Of a DNA stretch of 64,000 nucleotides, positions 6,969-15,511 are shown piece after piece. Location: positions 1,240,001 to 1,304,000 of the forward strand of contig NZ_CP140152.1 of NCBI RefSeq assembly GCF_034479515.1, in the 5' to 3' direction. The notes beneath the pieces are model-generated. The model made no database searches and was not told the origin of the DNA. It saw nothing but the letters and a program-made list of their open reading frames with translations. Both the position numbers and the translations under genes were made by a program. The stretch comes from Duganella zoogloeoides. Lineage in GTDB: Bacteria > Pseudomonadota > Gammaproteobacteria > Burkholderiales > Burkholderiaceae_D. How positions within the stretch are numbered: the stretch's first letter is position 1; each line of letters opens with the position of its first letter.

Positions 6969-9380
6969 TCAGAAGTCTGCCATCAACGTCAGGAAGCCCT
7001 GGCGTGGTGCGATCGGAAAGGTATTGTACGTGCCGCTGGCCGCACCCACTACAACGTTGAGGTCGCCCTTTTTGTCGGCCAGGTTGCTGATGTTGACACG
7101 GTAGCGCGCGTTCTTGATCCAGTTGCTGTTCAGGAAGGGCAGCTTGCCCGACACGCCCAGGCTCATCAGGAAATAGCTCTTCACCGCCAGGTCGTTGGTG
7201 TAGGTGGCGTAGCGCTTGCCCACGTAGTCGCCGATCAGCTGGAACTCGGCGTCGGCCACGTTGGCGGTGGCAACGAACTTGTTCATCCACTCCGGGCTGC
7301 CGGGAATGGTCTTGCCGGCGGTTGGCACGATGGCGCTGCCGTTGCTGTAGTTGTCCTGGTACTCGGCGCGGTTGTATGACAGCGCGTTGTAGAACGAGAA
7401 GCCACGGCCGAAGTGCAGCGTGCCCGACAGGTCGATGCCATCGGTCTTGACGCTGCCGACGTTGGCCAGCACCGGGTTGCCGCCGATGATGGACGAGATC
7501 ACCGGCGTCGGGCTGATGGTCAGCAGGCGGTCCTTGAAGTTGACGTGGTAGAGGTTGACCTGGCCGTCGAAGGCCGAGATTGTGCCCCAGTTCAACTGGC
7601 GGCTGGTACGCAGGCCCGCTTCATACGTGACCGAGGTTTCCGGCTTGGCCGTGTCGCGGAACAGGTCGAACGCGGACTGGCTGGCCAAACTCCACGGCGA
7701 TGCACCGCCGCCGCCGTAGGTGACGAACTGGCGCATGTTTTTCTGCACGTTGAAGAACGCCTGGTCGTGCGGCGTGATGTCCCAGCGCGCGCCCAGTTGC
7801 GGCAAGAACCATTTCTTGGTGTCGATCTTGCCGACCGGCAGGGCGGTGGAACCGTTGGCAATCGCGCCCACTTTGGGCTGTACCGGGAACTGGCCATCGG
7901 CAAACTGCAAGCTCGATTTGAAGCCGGCCTGCAGCGCGATATCGTCGCGCACTCGCCATTCGTCCTGCAGGTGCAACTGCACAACCTTGTTGTCGATCTC
8001 GCTGCCGTACTGGGTGATCAAGGGATTGCTCGGGCGGTCATATGGCGAGCTCGGGTTGTTGATGTCGAGTGCATACCAGCGGCGGTACGCTTCCGAGCGG
8101 TTGCGCTCGAACCAGATGCCCGCTTGCAGCTTGTGGTTGCCGATCTCGCTGCGCACGGTGGACAGCCAGCCGGCGCGGTTGATTTTATATTCGGTGGTAC
8201 GGGTGGCGTAACCGGAGTTGCCGAACACCTGTTTCAGATTCTGGCCCGGGAAATACACCGAGAACAGGCCCGGCAAACCGGCCACGCCGATCGGACCGGC
8301 CACCACGCCCACGCCGTCGTCGTTGTGGTAGTACACCTGGTTCGACCAGGTGGTGTTGTCGCTGACGTTCATGTCGAACTTGGCGTAAGTCAGGTAGTCG
8401 GTGCGCTGCGCATCACTGTAGTAGTTGCGATAGTTGTTGCCTTCGGCCGTCGGCGTGGCGCCGGTGGGGGAAAGGTAATTGACCGCTTCCTGGAAATTCG
8501 GGTAGATGAACGGGCGCGTGTACGGTTGGTATTTCTCGGTTGCCGAGCGCACGGTGCTGTCTTCGTTCGGTTCGATCTTGTCCGAGTAGTTGAGGAACAG
8601 GGTCAGCTTGCCCAGGCCGCTCTGGTTCACGTACTTGGCATTGAACTGGTCGCCGCCCTGGCGCGCATCGAAGTCCCACGCCTTCTGTTCGTGGTGCAGG
8701 GCCGAGATGTAGGCGCTGCTGCCGTCGCCAAACGCGCCGGTATCGTAACGGACGAACGTGCGCGAGGTGGTGTGGCTGCCCACGGTTTGCTGCACGGCCA
8801 GGTTGCGGGTTTGCGTGGGATCGCTCGAGAAGGTCTCGATGGTGCCGCCGAGGTTGCTGGTGGACGCGGTGGCCAGGTCGCCGGCGCCCGACGACAGGAT
8901 CACGCTGCCGACATTTTCGCTGATCACGGCGCGCTGTGGCGACAGGCCGTTGTAGTTGCCGTATTGCTGGTCACCGAGCGGCACGCCGTCCATGGTGTAG
9001 CCGAGTTGCTGGCCGGAGAAGCCGTGGATGAACAGCGACAGGTTTTGTTCGTTGTTGCCCCACGGGTCGGCGGTCTGGAAGCTCACGCCGGGCAGGGTCT
9101 GCAGGGCTTTCAGCGGGTTGATGCCTGGCAGGATTTTCTGCATGTCGCTCTTGCTCATCTCGACCGAGGAGCGGGTCTTGCGGGTGGAGATCTCCACGGT
9201 GGCGATCGGCGCGCCAGCGGCGCCGACGGTTGCTGCGTCAGCCGCTGCGGCAGCTTCCACTGCGGCAGGGGCCTCGGCCATCTCGGCAACGGCGGCGGCA
9301 ACATTGGCAGCCATGGCCAGCATCGGGAGACTCAAAGCGATCAAGCATGCCGAGCGCATTACGGATAATTTCTTGTTCAT
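6969..9380 (-). CDS. TonB-dependent receptor, predicted Pho-regulated
   Basis: An 803-residue outer-membrane receptor. A signal peptide is visible (MNKKLSVMRS, hydrophobic core, AMAANVAAA), then an Ala/Glu-rich linker, a TonB-box-like ATVEIST, a plug domain (ILPGINPLKALQTLPGVSF, LFIHGFSGQQLGYTMDGVPLG) and a 22-strand-type barrel ending in Phe (LMADF). The ligand is not evident from sequence: there is no siderophore or cobalamin neighbour and no Fur box upstream. What is upstream is an array of Pho-box-like heptamers and a well placed -10 box; what is downstream is a glycerophosphodiesterase. I infer uptake of a phosphorus compound, perhaps a phosphodiester. AAGG lies just upstream of the start. 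Confidence 0.85.
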   Translation of the reverse strand: MNKKLSVMRSACLIALSLPMLAMAANVAAAVAEMAEAPAAVEAAAAADAATVGAAGAPIATVEISTRKTRSSVEMSKSDMQKILPGINPLKALQTLPGVSFQTADPWGNNEQNLSLFIHGFSGQQLGYTMDGVPLGDQQYGNYNGLSPQRAVISENVGSVILSSGAGDLATASTSNLGGTIETFSSDPTQTRNLAVQQTVGSHTTSRTFVRYDTGAFGDGSSAYISALHHEQKAWDFDARQGGDQFNAKYVNQSGLGKLTLFLNYSDKIEPNEDSTVRSATEKYQPYTRPFIYPNFQEAVNYLSPTGATPTAEGNNYRNYYSDAQRTDYLTYAKFDMNVSDNTTWSNQVYYHNDDGVGVVAGPIGVAGLPGLFSVYFPGQNLKQVFGNSGYATRTTEYKINRAGWLSTVRSEIGNHKLQAGIWFERNRSEAYRRWYALDINNPSSPYDRPSNPLITQYGSEIDNKVVQLHLQDEWRVRDDIALQAGFKSSLQFADGQFPVQPKVGAIANGSTALPVGKIDTKKWFLPQLGARWDITPHDQAFFNVQKNMRQFVTYGGGGASPWSLASQSAFDLFRDTAKPETSVTYEAGLRTSRQLNWGTISAFDGQVNLYHVNFKDRLLTISPTPVISSIIGGNPVLANVGSVKTDGIDLSGTLHFGRGFSFYNALSYNRAEYQDNYSNGSAIVPTAGKTIPGSPEWMNKFVATANVADAEFQLIGDYVGKRYATYTNDLAVKSYFLMSLGVSGKLPFLNSNWIKNARYRVNISNLADKKGDLNVVVGAASGTYNTFPIAPRQGFLTLMADF

Positions 9381-9421
9381 GTTTACCTTGTAGCCAGATT
9401 AAGTGAATCGCAACGTGGCGC

Positions 9422-9427
9422 ATGATA
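9422..9427 (-). promoter_or_regulatory. -10 box of the Pho-type promoter
   Basis: On the minus strand this reads TATCAT. It begins 10 bases after the last Pho-box-like heptamer (9438-9444), the spacing expected where PhoB replaces the -35 contact. The receptor start codon lies about 40 bases further downstream. Confidence 0.55.
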
Positions 9428-9437
9428 GGTTTCGCAT

Positions 9438-9521
9438 GTGACCGCGTGATGACCGCTCAGTGACCGCTCAGTGACCGCTCAGTGACCGCCCAGTGACTGC
9501 TCAATGATGGCGGCATGACCG
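9438..9521 (-). promoter_or_regulatory. array of eight Pho-box-like half-sites at 11-bp period
   Basis: Read on the minus strand, heptamers occupy 9515-9521 (CGGTCAT), 9504-9510 (CCATCAT), 9493-9499 (CAGTCAC), 9482-9488, 9471-9477 and 9460-9466 (each CGGTCAC), 9449-9455 (CGGTCAT) and 9438-9444 (CGGTCAC). The period is exactly 11 bp throughout. The PhoB half-site consensus is CTGTCAT with 4-bp spacers; these match at 5 or 6 of 7 positions. One step before and after the array the match is lost. Known Pho promoters usually have two to six half-sites. The target is the receptor-glpQ operon on the minus strand; the divergent lipoprotein gene may also be affected. Confidence 0.75.
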
Positions 9522-9576
9522 CAAAAATCCCGGGGCTGGTACACTGTGCCCGATGGAAATAACCAGGAATCACATC

Positions 9577-9897
9577 ATGCGCATCCCTGTCATCCTTGTT
9601 TCTCTGGCGCTGTCGCTTGCCTTGGGTGGCTGCTACACCGTCAACCAGGGCAAGCTCGGCAACTTCGTTACGTCCACGATCCAGCCGGGCATGACGCTGG
9701 ACGAAGCGCTGGTGCGCATGCGTGCCGAACAGTTCGACTGCCAGAGCAGCAGCGCCGGCACCTTGACGGTGTGCACCCGCACCCAGCACAGCCTCGTGCG
9801 CGGCGAGTGCCAGGAGCGGGTGGACCTGGTGCGCAGCGCCGCGTCGGTCCGCATGCTGGGCGGCATCGATATCCTTGCAATCAAATGTTCTAGATAG
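9577..9897 (+). CDS. small outer-membrane-type lipoprotein
   Basis: A 106-residue predicted lipoprotein. The start at 9577 is preferred over the in-frame ATG at 9553 because it has AGGAAT upstream and places a clean signal peptide (MRIPVILVSLALSLALGGC) with lipobox LGGC and Cys19 as the lipidated residue. The mature part contains QPGMTLDEALVRMRAEQFDC, which recalls SmpA/OmlA-like small lipoproteins, and three further cysteines (two in QFDC and GEC contexts). I do not recognise a named family. It is divergent from the Pho-box array, which ends 55 bases upstream of its start, and 8 bases before the transporter gene. Confidence 0.65.
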   Translation: MRIPVILVSLALSLALGGCYTVNQGKLGNFVTSTIQPGMTLDEALVRMRAEQFDCQSSSAGTLTVCTRTQHSLVRGECQERVDLVRSAASVRMLGGIDILAIKCSR

Positions 9898-9905
9898 TTC
9901 ACTCA

Positions 9906-10895
9906 ATGGCACGACCGAAATACCTCCCCGATAACTTCACGCTGGCCATGATCGTCACGGTCGCCGCCGCCAGCCTCTTTCCCTGCACCGGCCAGGCCGC
10001 CGTGGTCTTTGACAATGTCACCCACGCCGCCGTGTGCCTGCTGTTCTTCCTGCACGGCGCCAAGCTCTCGCGCGAGGCGGTGATCGCCGGCATCACGCAC
10101 TGGCGCCTGCACCTGCTGGTGCTGCTGTGCACGTTTGCCTTGTTCCCGCTGCTGGGCCTTGGTTTGCGCCCGCTGCTCGAACCGCTGGTCACACCCGACC
10201 TCTACCTGGGGATCTTGTTCCTGTGCATGTTGCCGTCCACCGTGCAATCGTCGATCGCGTTCACGGCGGCTGCGCGCGGCAATGTGCCCGCCGCCATTTG
10301 CAGCGCGTCGGCCTCGAATCTGTTGGGGATTTTCATTACGCCGCTGCTGGTCGGCCTGTTGACCAGTGCGCAAATGCAGGGCGGTTCGTCGCTCGAATCA
10401 TTCGTCCAGATCGCCACCCAGCTGCTGCTGCCGTTCATTGCCGGCCAGGTGGCGCGGCGCTGGATCGGCGCCTGGGTCGAGCGCAACAAGGCGATGACCC
10501 GGCTGGTGGACCAGGGTTCGATCCTGCTGGTGGTGTACACGGCATTCAGCGAGGCGGTGGGGCAGGGCTTGTGGCACCAGGTGTCGGGCCGTTCGCTGGC
10601 CGGGTTGCTGCTGATCGACGTGATATTGCTGGCGCTGGTGATGTTCACCGCGGCCAGGGTGAGCCGCAAGCTCGGCTTCAGCCGCGAAGACCGGATCGCC
10701 ATCGTGTTCTGTGGTTCGAAGAAGAGTCTGGCCAGCGGCGTGCCGATGGCCAAGGTGCTGTTCGCCGGGGGCACGCTGGGGGCGGTGGTGCTGCCCTTGA
10801 TGCTGTTCCACCAGTTGCAGTTGATGGTGTGCGCGGTGCTGGCGCAACGTTATGCCAGCTCGGCCGAGAAAGAAAGGCAGGCCGAGCTGACTTGA
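9906..10895 (+). CDS. SBF-like family transporter (YfeH type, bile acid:sodium symporter fold)
   Basis: A 329-residue polytopic inner-membrane protein with about ten hydrophobic segments. Family features include LLFFLHGAKLSREAVIAGI after the second segment, LCMLPSTVQSSIAFTAAARGN in the middle and FCGSKKSLASGVPMAKVLF near the end, all characteristic of the SBF-like group (YfeH, plant/yeast homologues). The substrate is not known for this subgroup. The gene follows the lipoprotein by 8 bases; no strong Shine-Dalgarno sequence is seen. Confidence 0.88.
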   Translation: MARPKYLPDNFTLAMIVTVAAASLFPCTGQAAVVFDNVTHAAVCLLFFLHGAKLSREAVIAGITHWRLHLLVLLCTFALFPLLGLGLRPLLEPLVTPDLYLGILFLCMLPSTVQSSIAFTAAARGNVPAAICSASASNLLGIFITPLLVGLLTSAQMQGGSSLESFVQIATQLLLPFIAGQVARRWIGAWVERNKAMTRLVDQGSILLVVYTAFSEAVGQGLWHQVSGRSLAGLLLIDVILLALVMFTAARVSRKLGFSREDRIAIVFCGSKKSLASGVPMAKVLFAGGTLGAVVLPLMLFHQLQLMVCAVLAQRYASSAEKERQAELT

Positions 10896-10924
10896 TGCTG
10901 AGTGCTAGTGCTGAGTACTTCGGC

Positions 10925-11878
10925 TTAGTGCTTGGCTTGGCCCGGTGGCAGCAGCGCTTCCACCGGCGCATCGGTGGCAAACAGCTGGGCCACGTCCACC
11001 TTGTCGTAGTCGTAGTGCTGGCCGCAGAAGTCGCAGTTGACGCCCACGTGGCCTTGCTCGGCCACCACGCTGTCGATTTCCTCCTGGCCCAGCATCTTGA
11101 GCATATTGCCCACTTTTTCACGGGTGCAATTGCAGTGGAATGATGGCGTGAGTGGCTCGAACACGCGGATCGTCTCTTCCCAGAACAGGCGCTGCATCAG
11201 CACGTCCACCGTGGTTTCCAGCATTTCCTGTTCCTTCAGCGTGCCGCCGAGCATCACCGCGCGGTTCCAGGTTTCCAGCGCTTCGTCGGCCGACAGCGGC
11301 GCGACGCCAGTCTTGCCGCCGTGGTCCGGCAGCTTTTGCAGCAGCAGGCCGCGCGAGGTGGTGTCATCGGTGGCCAGCCACAGCCTGGTGTCGAGCTGTT
11401 CCGAGCGCAACATGTAGTTTTCGATGATGGTCGCCACGTCTTCGCCGTCGAGCGGCACGATGCCCTGGTACGGCTGCTGGCCCGGCACCTTGTCGGCCGG
11501 ATCGAGCGTGATGATGAAGCGGCCGTTGCCGGTGGCATTGAGCAGCGACGCCAGCGACGCGTCGTCGGCGATCACCGCGTCGGGCGCCAGCTTGGCGGTG
11601 GCGCGCAGGCGCAGGTCGGAGTCGCACTCGACCACCAACAGGCGCACCGGACCGTCACCGTGGATTTGCATGATGATCGAACCGTTGAATTTGAGGTTGG
11701 CGGACAGCAGCGCCGCCGCGCTCACCATCTGGCCCAGCAGCTTTTTGACCGGCGTCGGGTAGGCGTGGCGCGCCAGTACCTCGCGCCACGTGGCCGAGAT
11801 GTCGATGAACTGGCCGCGCACGGCGGCGTTGTCGAAAATGAATTTCTGCAGGGTGTCCTGGGACAGGGTAGTGCTCAT
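10925..11878 (-). CDS. hslO: Hsp33 redox-regulated chaperone
   Basis: A 317-residue cytosolic holdase chaperone activated by oxidative unfolding. The four zinc-binding cysteines are at 249, 251, 282 and 285 (CNC and CDFC), the Hsp33 pattern CxC...CxxC. The N-terminal domain has the family's QKFIFDNAAVRGQ and LLSANLKFNGSIIMQIHGDGPVR. The start at 11878 (MSTTLSQD) is chosen over an upstream in-frame ATG because it matches the usual family N-terminus. It is transcribed away from the alpha/beta hydrolase gene. Confidence 0.95.
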   Translation of the reverse strand: MSTTLSQDTLQKFIFDNAAVRGQFIDISATWREVLARHAYPTPVKKLLGQMVSAAALLSANLKFNGSIIMQIHGDGPVRLLVVECDSDLRLRATAKLAPDAVIADDASLASLLNATGNGRFIITLDPADKVPGQQPYQGIVPLDGEDVATIIENYMLRSEQLDTRLWLATDDTTSRGLLLQKLPDHGGKTGVAPLSADEALETWNRAVMLGGTLKEQEMLETTVDVLMQRLFWEETIRVFEPLTPSFHCNCTREKVGNMLKMLGQEEIDSVVAEQGHVGVNCDFCGQHYDYDKVDVAQLFATDAPVEALLPPGQAKH

Positions 11879-12046
11879 ATTAGTATCCAATCTGTTTTGG
11901 CGGCGTGAAAGCGTGGCCACGATAACCCGCTATTTTACGCGTACACGGGGCAACGAACGGTCGTGCTATTATTTTGGTTCAAACAATGTCTGCGGCCAGC
12001 AATCATCCGATATTGCGCCGGGGCCGCTAATTTCAAGGCACACATC

Positions 12047-12931
12047 ATGACCCTCACGCCATCGCGCGCCGAATTTCTGACCATACGCGGCCTGCGCTGC
12101 CACGTGCGCCACTGGGGCAACGAGGGCGCGCCAAAAATCTTCATGATGCATGGCTGGATGGACGTGGGCGCTTCGTTCCAGTTTGTCGTGGACGCGCTCA
12201 AGGGCGACTGGCACGTGATCGCTCCGGACTGGCGCGGCTTCGGCTTGTCCGAGCGCAGCGGCGCCGACACCTACTGGTTCCCCGACTACCTGGCCGACCT
12301 CGACGCCATCCTGCGCCATTATGCGCCCGGCCAGGCGGTCAACCTGCTCGGTCACAGCATGGGCGGCAACGTGGTGGGCCTGTACGCGGGCGCCCGTCCC
12401 GAGCGCATCCGCAAGCTGATCAACCTGGAAGGGGCGGGCTTGCGCGCGCCGCGCCCCGAGCAAACCCCGGGCCGCTACGCCCAATGGCTCGACGGTTTGC
12501 TGGAAAAACCGGCGCTGCGCAGCTATCCCACCCAGTCTGCCGTGGCAGCACGCCTGCAAAAGACCAATCCGCGCCTGTCGGACGAGCGCGCCGCCTTCCT
12601 GGCGCAGCACTGGTCGGCGCAAAACGACGTGGGCCAGTGGGAAATCCTCGGCGACCCGGTCCACAAGCAGGCTGGTCCCTTGCCTTACCACGTGGAAGAC
12701 ATCCTGGCGTGCTGGGACGCGATTACCGCGCCGGTGCTGTGGGTGGAGGCCGACCAGACCAATATGTGGGACTGGCTCGGCTCGCAGCCGAAAGGACGCG
12801 TGGAGCTCGACCGCCGCTTAAGTCATTTGCGCAAGCTGCGCCGCGAAACCATCGTCGGCGCCGGCCACATGTTGCACCATGACCAGCCGGTGGCGCTGGC
12901 GCGCCTGATCGAGGATTTCCTCAAGGATTGA
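12047..12931 (+). CDS. alpha/beta hydrolase
   Basis: A 294-residue alpha/beta-hydrolase fold protein. Motifs in order are MHGWMD (oxyanion loop, about residue 34), APDWRGFGLSE (59-69), the nucleophile elbow GHSMGG with Ser104, and the catalytic His in GAGHMLHHDQP near the C-terminus. There is no signal peptide, so it is cytosolic. The substrate cannot be predicted; similar proteins are esterases or lactonases. The ATG at 12047 is chosen because it sits directly before the conserved fold; an upstream in-frame start would add a leader unlike the family. It ends just before the RNase AM-like gene. Confidence 0.88.
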   Translation: MTLTPSRAEFLTIRGLRCHVRHWGNEGAPKIFMMHGWMDVGASFQFVVDALKGDWHVIAPDWRGFGLSERSGADTYWFPDYLADLDAILRHYAPGQAVNLLGHSMGGNVVGLYAGARPERIRKLINLEGAGLRAPRPEQTPGRYAQWLDGLLEKPALRSYPTQSAVAARLQKTNPRLSDERAAFLAQHWSAQNDVGQWEILGDPVHKQAGPLPYHVEDILACWDAITAPVLWVEADQTNMWDWLGSQPKGRVELDRRLSHLRKLRRETIVGAGHMLHHDQPVALARLIEDFLKD

Positions 12932-13002
12932 CCAGCACGCCAGCTTGCGTGGAAAAGCCGCAGGCAGCGTACAATGAAGGCTTCTCCGCCGCCCAAAACA
13001 TC

Positions 13003-13836
13003 ATGCTCAAAGTCGATCTGCACTGCCACTCCAACGTTTCCGACGGCGTCATGACGCCGCAGGCCGTGGCTGCGTACGCGCGCCAGGCCGGCGTGGACGT
13101 TTGGGCGCTGACCGACCACGACGAAGTGGGCGGCATTGCCGCCGCGCGCGTGGCGGCAGAAGAGCAGGGCATGCGGTTCATCACCGGCGTGGAAATCTCG
13201 ATCACCTGGGCCAAGGAAACCGTGCACATCGTCGGCCTGAACATCGACGAGCACCATCCGGAACTCACCGCCGGCCTGGCGCGCACCCGCGCCGGACGCG
13301 ACAACCGGGCCCGCGAAATCTCGCGCCAGCTCGAACTGGCCGGCATCGACGGCGCCTACGAAGGCGCCTTGAAATTCGTCGGCAACCCGGACCTGATGTC
13401 GCGCACCCATTTCGCCCGCTACCTGGTCGAGATTGGCGCCTGCGCCAACATTCCCGAAGTATTCCGCAAGTATTTGTCGGAAGGCCGGCCCGGCTATGTG
13501 CCGCATTCTTGGGGCACACTGGCCGACACCGTCGGCTGGATCCGCGCTGCCGGTGGCGTGGCCGTGATCGCCCACCCGGGCCGCTACCGCTTCAGCCAGC
13601 TGGCCCAGGGCCAGTTGTTCGACGAGTTCAAGCAGCTCGGTGGCGCCGCCATCGAGGTGGTGACGGGCAGCCATACGCCGGACCAGTATCCCGAGTATGC
13701 GCAGCTTGCCAATTATTATGGCTTCCTGGCCTCGCGCGGGTCGGATTTTCATGCGCCGGGCGAGTCGCGCGTCGATTTCGCCGCGCTGCCGCCGTTGCCG
13801 GGCAATGTCACCCCCGTCTGGCACGACTGGTTCTGA
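13003..13836 (+). CDS. rnm: PHP-family phosphoesterase, RNase AM / 3',5'-nucleoside bisphosphate phosphatase type
   Basis: A 277-residue metal-dependent phosphoesterase of the PHP family, equivalent to E. coli YciV/TrpH (RNase AM), which trims 5' ends of rRNAs and hydrolyses 3',5'-nucleotide bisphosphates. Visible metal-ligand motifs are DLHCHSN (residues 5-11), LTDHDE (about 36), ITGVEIS, IAHPGRY and GSDFHAPGE. The start at 13003 places DLHCHSN at the usual distance from the N-terminus; the upstream TTG at 12928 overlaps the previous gene and adds a non-family leader. The neighbourhood with the YciO-like gene is typical of this enzyme. Confidence 0.88.
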   Translation: MLKVDLHCHSNVSDGVMTPQAVAAYARQAGVDVWALTDHDEVGGIAAARVAAEEQGMRFITGVEISITWAKETVHIVGLNIDEHHPELTAGLARTRAGRDNRAREISRQLELAGIDGAYEGALKFVGNPDLMSRTHFARYLVEIGACANIPEVFRKYLSEGRPGYVPHSWGTLADTVGWIRAAGGVAVIAHPGRYRFSQLAQGQLFDEFKQLGGAAIEVVTGSHTPDQYPEYAQLANYYGFLASRGSDFHAPGESRVDFAALPPLPGNVTPVWHDWF

Positions 13837-13936
13837 CAGGGCGGCTTCGGCCGCGATTCAGCTCGCCTCTTGATTTTGCGATACCCCGGTCATACCTTAT
13901 GATCTGGGCAATCTTGTCCGCACGGAGAAATACCTT

Positions 13937-14815
13937 ATGAAACGCATCGTCCTCTTTATCGCCACCAACCTCGCCGTGATGCTGGTGCTGTCCATCGTCC
14001 TGTCGCTGCTGGGCATCGGCCGTCCCGGCGCCGGCAATACGCTGGAACTGGGCAGCCTGCTGGCGTTTTCGCTGGTGGTGGGCTTTACCGGCGCGATCTT
14101 TTCGCTGTTGATCAGCAAACCGATGGCCAAGTGGTCCACCGGCGCGCGCGTGATCGACAATCCGTCCAACTCCACCGAGCTGTGGCTGGTCAACACCGTG
14201 CGCCAGCTGTCCGAGCGCGCCGGCATCGGCATGCCGGAAGTGGCCGTGTACCAGGGCGAACCGAACGCATTTGCCACCGGCGCGTTTAAAAATTCGGCGC
14301 TCGTTGCCGTCTCCACCGGCCTGCTCGAGAGCATGAACCAGCAGGAAGTGGAAGCCGTGCTCGGTCACGAAGTAGCCCACATCGCCAATGGCGACATGGT
14401 CACCATGACCCTGATCCAGGGCGTGGTCAACACCTTCGTGGTGTTTCTGGCGCGCATCGTCGGCTTCTTTGTCGATAAGGTGCTGCTGAAAAACACCGAC
14501 CGCCAGGGGGTGGGCATCGGCTACATGGCCACCGTGTTCGTCTGCGAACTGATTTTTGGCCTGGCCGCTTCGCTGATCGTGGCGTGGTTCTCGCGCCAGC
14601 GCGAGTTCCGCGCCGACGCCGGCTCGGCCAAGCTGCTGGGCAGCACCATGCCGATGCAGCACGCACTGGCGCGCCTGAACGGCGTGCCGCCCGGCGCGCT
14701 GCCGCAATCGATCGCAGCGGCCGGCATTACCAGTGGCCGTGGCTGGAGCGCGCTGTTCTCCACCCATCCGCCCTTCGAACAACGCATTGCCGCGCTGCAA
14801 AACCTGCGCGCCTGA
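13937..14815 (+). CDS. htpX: membrane zinc metalloprotease HtpX
   Basis: A 292-residue M48B protease of the inner membrane involved in quality control of misfolded membrane proteins. Two N-terminal membrane segments (about 5-25 and 38-60) precede the catalytic domain. The zinc site is HEVAH (144-148), with the third ligand expected in the [11 protein letters not shown] region. Two further hydrophobic segments follow the catalytic motif. Length and order agree with HtpX. It sits between the RNase AM-like and YciO-like genes, which are often directly adjacent in related genomes. Confidence 0.95.
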   Translation: MKRIVLFIATNLAVMLVLSIVLSLLGIGRPGAGNTLELGSLLAFSLVVGFTGAIFSLLISKPMAKWSTGARVIDNPSNSTELWLVNTVRQLSERAGIGMPEVAVYQGEPNAFATGAFKNSALVAVSTGLLESMNQQEVEAVLGHEVAHIANGDMVTMTLIQGVVNTFVVFLARIVGFFVDKVLLKNTDRQGVGIGYMATVFVCELIFGLAASLIVAWFSRQREFRADAGSAKLLGSTMPMQHALARLNGVPPGALPQSIAAAGITSGRGWSALFSTHPPFEQRIAALQNLRA

Positions 14816-14838
14816 GCAAGAAGGAATAAGCCGACGTC

Positions 14839-15462
14839 ATGAGCCAATTTTTCCAGATTCATCCCGACAATCCGCAGATCCGCCTGATCAAGCAGGCCGC
14901 GCAAATCATCCACGGCGGCGGCATCGTTGCCGTGCCGACCGATTCCTGCTATGCGCTGGTATGCCACCTGGACGACAAGGGCGCGGTCGAGCGGCTGCGC
15001 CGCCTGCGCGGCATCGACGAGAAGCATCACCTGACCCTGCTGTGCCGCGATTTGAGCGAGCTGGGCGTGTACGCCCGCGTCGATAATCGCCAGTTTCGCC
15101 TGCTCAAGGCGGCAACGCCGGGACCATTCACTTTTATTCTTGAAGCGACAAAAGTGGTGCCGCGCCGCTTGAGCCATCCGTCGCGCAAGACCATCGGCCT
15201 GCGCGTGCCGGAGGACGCCATCATCAACGCCTTGCTGGCCGAGCTGGGCCAGCCGCTGTTGGGCACCACCCTGATCATGCCGGGCGAAACCGAGGCGCTC
15301 AATGATGCCGACGCCATTTGCGAACGCCTTGGCAAGCAACTGGAACTGGTGATCGATGGCGGCGCCTGCAGCATGGAGCCGACCACGGTGATCGATCTGA
15401 CCGGCGCCGAAGCCGAGCTGGTGCGCCAGGGCCGGGGCGATGCTTCCGTGTTCGGCATCTGA
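14839..15462 (+). CDS. YciO-like Sua5/YrdC-domain protein
   Basis: A 207-residue cytosolic protein of the Sua5/YciO/YrdC fold. Features include IIHGGGIVAVPTDSCYAL (nucleotide-binding strand-loop), KHHLTLLCRDLSEL, LKAATPGPFTFILEATKVVP and KTIGLRVPE. It matches the YciO branch rather than the TsaC threonylcarbamoyl-AMP synthases: LLCRDLSEL and the C-terminus match YciO. Its activity in the cell is uncertain, though general databases label such proteins threonylcarbamoyladenylate synthase. It lies 23 bases after htpX. Confidence 0.85.
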   Translation: MSQFFQIHPDNPQIRLIKQAAQIIHGGGIVAVPTDSCYALVCHLDDKGAVERLRRLRGIDEKHHLTLLCRDLSELGVYARVDNRQFRLLKAATPGPFTFILEATKVVPRRLSHPSRKTIGLRVPEDAIINALLAELGQPLLGTTLIMPGETEALNDADAICERLGKQLELVIDGGACSMEPTTVIDLTGAEAELVRQGRGDASVFGI

Positions 15463-15511
15463 ACCCGCCGCCGAATGGCGCAGTCCGCCGCTCTGGTAGA
15501 ATTGTGTCCAT

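Noticed and set aside
7413..9368. Plus-strand open frame of 651 codons
   Set aside because: It is antisense to the second TonB receptor, with repetitive Arg/His/Val composition and no family features.
9438..9521. CRISPR-like repeat
   Set aside because: The unit is 11 bp with no spacers, and half-sites match a PhoB-type pattern instead.
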